DNA of 25,138 nucleotides from NCBI GenBank assembly GCA_001579985.1, contig LRSR01010868.1, positions 1-25,138 of the forward strand. The letters run 5' to 3'. Both the position numbers and the translations under genes were made by a program. Below the pieces are notes generated by a model that saw nothing but the letters and a program-made list of their open reading frames with translations, searched no databases and had not been told where the DNA came from. Shown piece after piece: positions 20,001-25,138 of this stretch (position 1 is the stretch's first letter; each line of letters begins with the position of its first letter). This stretch comes from Hypsibius dujardini (taxonomy: Eukaryota > Tardigrada > Eutardigrada > Parachela > Hypsibiidae).

Positions 20001-23000
20001 TAATAACCGGTACCTTCTTTCCTTCATCTATTACTCGACTTAAATATTATATAAAAGTTAATTTTATATCGAACTATTAAAGTAATTGAATTGTTTCGCA
20101 GGAAACTGAATTTACATTTGCTATTTGATTAGCATAATGAAAACGACAGAGAATCAATCCCATTCAATTTCATTAAATCTATTTTTAAAGTAATATTTCT
20201 TCGGGAAATGTCACCTCTTGCTGAATTGGTTGTGTGATCAACAGTTGGACCAGCGCTCTCCCCACTACTCGTGGCCCCTTGAAAGATGATCCAATCGAAA
20301 TTGTCCGTTACTTCGTTTGTCCATCCACACATTCCGTCCTCAAAATCGCATGACAACGGTGTCGGACAGGCTTTATTCAGGACCGTTACATCATCCAATA
20401 AAAACTGCGATTCCACATCATTCACCGCTTCAATGGCGAATTTGTAGGGTTGTCTGGGTGAAACTGTCACGCTGGCGTATTCCCAGGCGGTACTTTTTCC
20501 CGCAGTGACTGTCCACTGTGGATCGGAAAAATCGTCAGCCGTCAGCGTCCCATTGGTGTTCAGCACAAAATGAACATTCAGGGTTCCTCCGTTGGATTGG
20601 GCTGGCAGCTGGTACCAAAAGGTTAGGCACTGATCGTAAGTGTCGGTAGTCGGAAAACGAATCTGCAAAATAATTTTCTTAAATATATTTACCTGCTGAT
20701 GAGAGGCAATTTATCATTTATTAACAAACAAACTTTAAAATCAAACAGAAATGCAAACGTTCTTTTTTGAGTGAACGGATTTTGGAAAGTGTAACTTAAT
20801 AAAGAAAACTAATAATGTATTATATAAAATCAGGCAAAATTAGTCTTTCTAATTTGCGATTCTGAACAAGCACTCAAATACATTCAGTACAGAGAACCAT
20901 ATTCCTATTCATTATTAGGTAGACTGACCTGCATTATGCTGATGAGAAAAGTTCGGTCTCCCTTGTTCCCTCGCGTGCCGTTTGCAAACATGGCGTGACC
21001 TTCGTGCGACAGGAAGGTGTGGTCAATGTCTGGCAAGGGTTCATGGCTGTCCACTAATTTCAAGCGGTTCCATGAAAACTGCGCGAGAGAAACGAATCGT
21101 GGGAGGACGTTGTAGCCGCAGTAGTTGGGCTCCTCAAAGTCGCAAGAGTTTTCTCGTTCCTTGCAGGACCCGTCCCGGAAGGAGATGTCATCCAGCGCGA
21201 TGTCTCCGTAGATGGAACGAGACGGCCACGCCTCAAACTCGAGGTAGTACGGCTGTTGGTCGATGTTATCGATGGTGACGTGGGCCTGGATCCAACGATT
21301 GCCCTGATTGCCTTTCCGGACGAATTCAGTCCGGATTATTTTGTCACCTCCTGTCAATCCAATTGTGATGATAAACACATTTCATGGTCTGCTTCATTGT
21401 TCTATATTTTCAATCATACAGTATGAGGATACATGTAATGGCTATGCATGTTGTTAAAAATAATAAAATACTTCCATTTCAAATACTATATAAATAATTT
21501 TGGGTAATTAAGTGTATACCTTACTGTATTTTTCACCATTCGAATTATTCAAGTTATTTTTATTCATCGCTTTTCCAGTGTTTCAGTCGAATGAGGTTTT
21601 ATTGTTCTAACATAATAATTTAAATGAAACACAAAAAAGCGAATTTATCTAATCTAAAATGTTGTCAAGTGAACTGAGGACTTACTGAAGTTGACGCTGA
21701 CTGACAATTCCGTCGGTACGCCATACATGTGATACCAGAAGATGAGGCATTGCCGTCCGCTCGTCATGTCATCATTCTGCGGTTGTCCCACCGGATACTT
21801 GCTTTCTAGAGTGCCAATCGGAACTGCCGACGTTTTGCATGTGTCCGAGTTAAAGTAGAGATAGGCTCCGTCACGATTTTGTTCGGTGTGATCGGATTGA
21901 GGACTGATGTTGGGAGGGACCGCCGGGCCGTTTCGTAGGCTCCACCGACAGCCGGGACTGGTAGAGGGGCTGTTTTGAAAGACGCAGAAGTCGTCTTCGA
22001 AGTTGTTGGAGAAGGTGCAGTTGAAACCGAACTCTGAAAAGCAGCGTAAACATTGTAATCGTTCCATTTTGATAAAAGGAACAGTATGTAAATTTAGTTC
22101 TCTAAATTGAGCGAAGAAAAATGAGTAGAAATAAATAAAGTGAAACACGCAATTTCGTAATCATAATTTGTTTTGACAGGAATAAATTTTGAAATAATAA
22201 TCACTTTTTTTCATTTTACCATAAAAGTCACTTTGCAGTGCGTATTTGGATGGGGTTAATTACCTTGCGCAACGGTCACTCAAAGTAAGGGCAGTCAAAT
22301 ATATCCAACGAAGCATGATGAGGTTGGGTAAATTAAGTTATCAAATATGAGTGTGAAATCGGAAGGCAACGGCCTATCCATGGCCCGGAATTTCTATTTT
22401 ATATCCCGTAATTGTCGCTATTATTAGATTTTTAGTTTGCGGTTGATTATAATTTGGATTGGGCCGGAATAACACACAGATACAGAATTTTCTGTACATC
22501 TGCATGAAAATGTTGTTTATTGGGAAAGTAATATTGGCAGCTCACAATTATCACTCAGCATCAGCGGTATGACGTGCTATGCATGCCGACCGGCACGTGA
22601 CATCTTTTAATGAACACCTGACCATCTGGGATAGTCAAAAACAGTATTACTTTGTACTTGCTATTCTATCTGATAACACACAAACGGGTTTCTGAGAAAC
22701 TAAATTCGATGTATGCGGGTCAATAAGTTAAGAATCTTGGTGTTGTAAGAATCTTTGGTATTGTCGGTTATTCTACCTGGCAAGTAATGAGCCTAAGCCC
22801 TCAACGGGAAATATTTAATAACACCATAAACGTTTCCCCTTTTGGGAGGCATATTATTACAACTCTGCGGCCAATCCTAGTTTTACCTTTTTGTTTTTTA
22901 TTGTTCATTAATCCCTAGATGTATTTTCAATAAGTCAAGAAATAAACCAGCTTGCGAGAAAGAAAATTTTGTGCGTGAATTTGATGATCATCCTACCTGT

Positions 23001-24187
23001 CGGAGGCCATGACGTCGTCGTTGCCGAAGGATTATAATCCGGTGCAGCTCTCGGCGGTCGAACTGCAGAAAACATGAGCTTTGTACCTGCTTATTATTAT
23101 TCACAATCTTATATGAGTGCAGTACCTTTGCAACGACTTCCAGTGACGATTAAATCATCCACAGCCATAAAGTAGCTATCCGCTTTCAAGATCAAGGCAG
23201 CCTCGAAGACCATCTGTAACACCAAAAACAATTGCGGCCATATTTTTGGGCAATTTCAACAACAGGTTAACTCATGACTAGAGGCTCGTGGAGGGGTTCA
23301 AAAGTCAGAACCAGCACTCCAAACGATAGGGCCAGGGTGGGCAAAATGGGCAAAATGCATTTTTTTAAGATTTAACCCAAAATCGGCCTTCTGTTCCTAA
23401 TCATTTTGGAACTAGTGGGAGGTAAGGGGCTTATTTCTAAGGGCCCCCTGAAATTTCAAAACACTTCCAAAAATTTCTGAATTTTTTTTCCATCAGATTT
23501 AATTTTGGGCTCCAAATATGCGCAATCTAGTAATAATTGTAAATGGGAGACTAAAAACATTAAGAATGGTTGACATTTAATGGAAGAAATGAAGTTTTTG
23601 AAAGTGTTTTGAATTCCCAGGGGGGCCACACCGCACAAGCTTCAAAATAATTAGGAACAAGAGACCGAATTTTTGGTTCAACTTAAAAAAAAGAAATTTT
23701 GTCCCTTTGTTCAACCTCTGGCCTTACCATGAGAAGTTCTGGTTCGGACTTGTAAAGGACCTTAAACGAGCACTTTTTCGCGGCGTACCTGCTCCGGCCA
23801 ATTCTGTGCCCGGCCAAACTGACCCTGTAGCCACTGTCCCTCTTTCGGCACTGTGGACTGGTCCAGTGACCAATACGTCGTGGCAAACTGTTCCCTTTTA
23901 TCGAAGCCGTAACTTCGTAGACGGTATGTCGCGGACGATTCGCCGCTGAGAACCGACTGCCTCGACCCAATATAATACCTGTGGACCAAATCATCCGATT
24001 GTGGTAGCCATTTTTGCCACCTTCTTTAGAAATGAAAAAAGTTAAAAACGGCATGTACTAATACCAGAATGATAGGCACATGTAGTGACGACCCGGAACT
24101 GGGCGTGAACGAAGTGAGAAGATGACATTGTTTAGGGCACCCTCCTTTTCAGGCAACGATGCCAACGCCATGGAACCAGCTGCCGTC
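14071..24187 (-). CDS. MAM/LDLa multidomain type I membrane protein (MAMDC4/apical endosomal glycoprotein-like), 5' end missing
   Basis: Exons: 24187..24065, 23978..23789, 23213..23126, 23062..22997, 22033..21686, 21350..20929, 20662..20215, 19603..19268, 19009..18658, 18115..17616, 17483..17119, 16531..15998, and probably 14091..14071. All junctions are GT-AG and every phase matches, giving 1,263 codons. Domains in order: C-terminal part of MAM1 (CLSFWYYIG... AVDDL... GSRC), short linker, MAM2 (FEDDFCVF), MAM3 (CDFEEPNYCGY), MAM4 (CDFEDGMCGW), LDLa1 (VCDQVEDCPNGADESEC), MAM5, LDLa2 (RCDFTDDCGQNDDEMGC), MAM6 (CDFETDLCHW... ALDDITFSQGC), a Thr/Ser/Pro stalk of about 70 residues, a transmembrane helix (AGIVVSVLSALALAGVVLVI) stopped by five Arg, and a short tail with GYKNFG. 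The LDLa acidic calcium motifs are intact. The family sits on apical or endosomal membranes and sorts proteins or mediates adhesion. The start of MAM1 and the signal peptide lie beyond the transposon-containing right end. Confidence 0.92.
14180..14600 (-). pseudogene. Decayed partial copy of the MAM gene's stalk/transmembrane/tail exon
   Basis: On the minus strand it reads IPTNHPSGIGRSNGMGAGPVAGIV followed by a hydrophobic run, aligning with IPTNPSGMGRPHGLGAGPIAGIV of the real exon at 15998..16531. One-base deletions in the Arg-rich stop-transfer region (ATTGGGTACG for ATTGTGGTACG, GGGGGATGG for GGGGGAGATGG) shift the frame to a stop. In the original frame the Trp after GSG is also a stop. 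Tail similarity (SYRSFGTFD against GYKNFGTLD) continues to the old donor. The 5' side merges with an inverted-repeat element at about 14590. It lies between the real exon and the proposed terminal exon, so it is a local segmental duplicate. An alternative exon is possible but unlikely. Confidence 0.75.
14590..15025. mobile_element. Non-autonomous element with long inverted repeats (copy 1)
   Basis: The left arm (GGGCAAAAGGGCAAAATA..., AAGATTTAACCCAAA..., GATCATTTTGAAACTTGTGG, GGGGCCCCCTGG) is repeated inverted on the right (GGGGGGAGCC, CCTCAAGTTTCAAAGCGATC, TTGGTTCAATGTTG, CATTTTGTTCCC). The arms are about 180 bases each around a short unique centre. No coding frame is present. The right outer end has GGGACCCTAAACAAGC, similar to the end of the element at 23.3-23.8 kb. 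The left outer end looks truncated against the pseudo-exon. Confidence 0.7.
15026..15997. other. Remainder of the last MAM intron, no gene recognised
   Basis: Includes a near-perfect palindrome AACTGACGCATCAGTT at about 15077-15092 and G/C-rich patches (GGGGGTCGGTGCATGGGCAC) unlike the surrounding AT-rich introns. This points to further decayed repeat DNA. Nothing coding is supported. Confidence 0.4.
16532..17118. other. MAM gene intron before the stalk exon
   Basis: 587-bp AT-rich intron. The plus-strand open frame in it is hydrophobic because of T-richness, and I see no evidence that it is coding. Confidence 0.65.
17525..17595. repeat. CAGA/ACAG microsatellite in a MAM gene intron
   Basis: ACAGACAGACAGACAAACAG with degenerate flanks, lying in the 132-bp intron between the exons at 17483 and 17616. 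It is the same tetranucleotide class as the tracts in the ligand-binding genes, on the opposite strand. Confidence 0.8.
18116..18657. other. MAM gene intron between the MAM5 halves
   Basis: 542-bp AT-rich intron. It splits the Trp codon of the conserved FWYH motif, with donor TTTTG/GTACCA and acceptor TTCACAG/GTACCACATTGG. Exon and intron both read GTACCACA after the junction, so the last codons can be misread as continuing to a stop at 18633. Confidence 0.75.
19604..20214. other. MAM gene intron within MAM4
   Basis: 611-bp AT-rich intron with no recognisable feature except two similar ATTCATAAACGTG stretches (about 19808 and 19952), which look like a short dispersed duplication. Confidence 0.55.
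22034..22996. other. MAM gene intron before MAM2
   Basis: 963-bp intron, the second-largest MAM intron in the window. I find neither a transposon end nor an in-phase exon in it. Flanking phases (1 and 1) already join cleanly without an extra exon. Confidence 0.6.
23284..23771. mobile_element. Non-autonomous element with long inverted repeats (copy 2)
   Basis: Same family as 14590-15025 but more complete. The outer inverted ends are GCTCGTGGAGGGGTTCAAAAG at the left and, reversed, GCTCGTTTAAGGTCCTTTAC at the right, followed by GTC(A/C)GAACCAG and the GGGCAAAAT arm. Its centre (AATGGGAGACTAAAAACATT) matches the centre of copy 1 in reverse orientation. It fills most of the intron between the MAM exons at 23213 and 23789. 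No target duplication is clear. Confidence 0.7.
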
Positions 24188-24599
24188 CTGAAAAAATACA
24201 CCAAAATTTTTTTAAACAAAGAAGATGCCTTTTTTTTGGTAAGGTTCACAGTGTCGAAGTGTTAGCTGTCATTTGAAAGTTTGCGTTCTTAGTTTGTCAT
24301 GTAATTTATTACCATGCCCTAATAATATTCTGAGACAGATGTCCTCCCGTTATACGCGGCGTCCATTGGGAGGGAAAACATTTTACTGGTGGAGGTACAA
24401 AATTTGCTCCGCGCGAATAAAAAAACTGTGCCCGGTGTACCCCGTGCGGGGTTCATTTTGGCACAAAATTAAAAGTAGGTCAGCGGGCGCGCATTCTGGC
24501 CGATTTGAGTGAGTGAGCACTCAATCGAGAGACAAAAGCCCCCTCTCTCACTCACACAAAGAGAAAATTTCATTTGTTTACATTTGAAAGAGCGGGAAG

Positions 24600-25138
24600 A
24601 TGATTAGTGAAGAGATCCGAAATCTCATTGTGTCCTGGCTCTCCCGAGGGTTTTCGGTACTTCAGATTGCAGATTTGTTACAGAATAAGGTCTCAAAACG
24701 TAGTACTTATTGTTTCGCATCGGAAAATGCCGAAAAGGCGTGGCGGAAGGCGAAAAAGCCGAAGAAGCAGCCCATGCGGAAAATGATCCCGGCAATGGTG
24801 CGACGCATGGTGCGAATGCTGACCATCGGAAAAGCCCATCACTCCCTTCCGTTCTGTGGCCAACGCTCTCCAACTTGACGAAAGCACTGTACGGTCTCAT
24901 CTGCAAGATCGGAACATCAAATGCTTCAAGAAAATCAAGCGCAACCTCATTCCCGAAACCCAAAAGGAAGCGCGGCGGAAATGCGCCATGAATCTCCTCA
25001 AGACCATCCGGATGTCGGACGTTCCCCACATGCTCTTCTTGGATGAATGCTACATTTGTATTGGCAAGTACTTTAATCATCAAAACGACCGATGTTAGGG
25101 ATATTCGCTGGAGAAAATCAGCGATGGGAAGAAGTTCA
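24600..25138 (+). pseudogene. Mariner/Tc1-superfamily transposase relic, 5' part, cut by the window edge
   Basis: The first frame from 24600 (MISEEIRNLIVSWLSRGFSV...) looks like the N-terminal helix-turn-helix. The protein then continues in another frame from about 24835: RSVANALQLDESTVRSHL (second helix-turn-helix), a basic KKIKRNLIPETQKEARR stretch, and MLFLDECY...HQNDR, the first catalytic Asp block of the family. The frame change near 24830-24850 and a TAG just after HQNDRC (25096-25098) show it is broken. The remaining catalytic acids would lie past 25138. Its 5' flank (24270-24599) contains GTGAGTGAG/CTCACTCAC inverted repeats and is probably the element's left end. It sits upstream of the first visible MAM exon, on the opposite strand. 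Confidence 0.75.

Noticed and set aside
24625-25083. 152-residue minus-strand open frame that could look like the missing MAM 5' exon
   Set aside because: It is antisense to the transposase relic, lacks the C-x-F-E and W spacing of a MAM start, and has no phase-2 donor that fits.
1-25138. tRNA, rRNA, CRISPR or bacterial operon features
   Set aside because: I saw no cloverleaf box pairs, ribosomal motifs or spaced direct repeats. The gene structure is spliceosomal throughout.

Overview
The window is nuclear DNA from an animal, most likely an arthropod or another invertebrate. Every gene I can support is split by GT-AG introns (76 bp to about 2 kb). Coding parts are metazoan secreted or surface domains: chymotrypsin-fold protease, ionotropic-glutamate-receptor ligand-binding fold, MAM and LDL-receptor class A repeats. 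Non-coding DNA is AT-rich and full of small transposons. I cannot name the species. All the spliced genes lie on the minus strand; exons were joined by hand, checking donor, acceptor and reading phase at each junction.

Layout. 1-730: 3' part of an unrecognised gene (two exons, open at the left edge). 719-1645: intergenic. 1646-4500: complete four-exon secreted serine protease, 345 aa. 5197-9340: six-exon gene for a 275-aa secreted protein made only of the two-lobed ligand-binding domain of an ionotropic glutamate receptor, with no channel (copy A). 10972-13073: second gene of the same kind, five exons, 279 aa (copy B). 14071-24187: at least 13 exons of a type I membrane protein with six MAM domains (the first incomplete in this window), two LDLa modules, a Thr/Ser/Pro stalk, one transmembrane helix and a short tail, like the apical endosomal glycoprotein / MAMDC4 class. 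Its first exons are not in the window. About 24600-25138: broken mariner/Tc1-type transposase on the plus strand, running off the right edge.

The centre is a tandem duplication. About 4.07-8.97 kb and about 8.97-13.0 kb are copies of one unit. Each carries the promoter, signal-peptide exon, intron 1 and first bases of exon 2 of the protease gene, followed by the ligand-binding gene. At the join the protease's signal exon was spliced in frame onto the ligand-binding domain. Copy A is therefore a chimera with the protease's promoter and signal peptide, while copy B keeps an unrelated leader. This gives two secreted, channel-less glutamate-receptor-like proteins, one probably co-expressed with the neighbouring protease.

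Mobile DNA: a 1,674-bp non-autonomous element with TA target duplication in copy A intron 3 (the empty site is visible in copy B), two long-inverted-repeat elements in the MAM gene, a decayed duplicate of the MAM gene's transmembrane exon, and the mariner relic.
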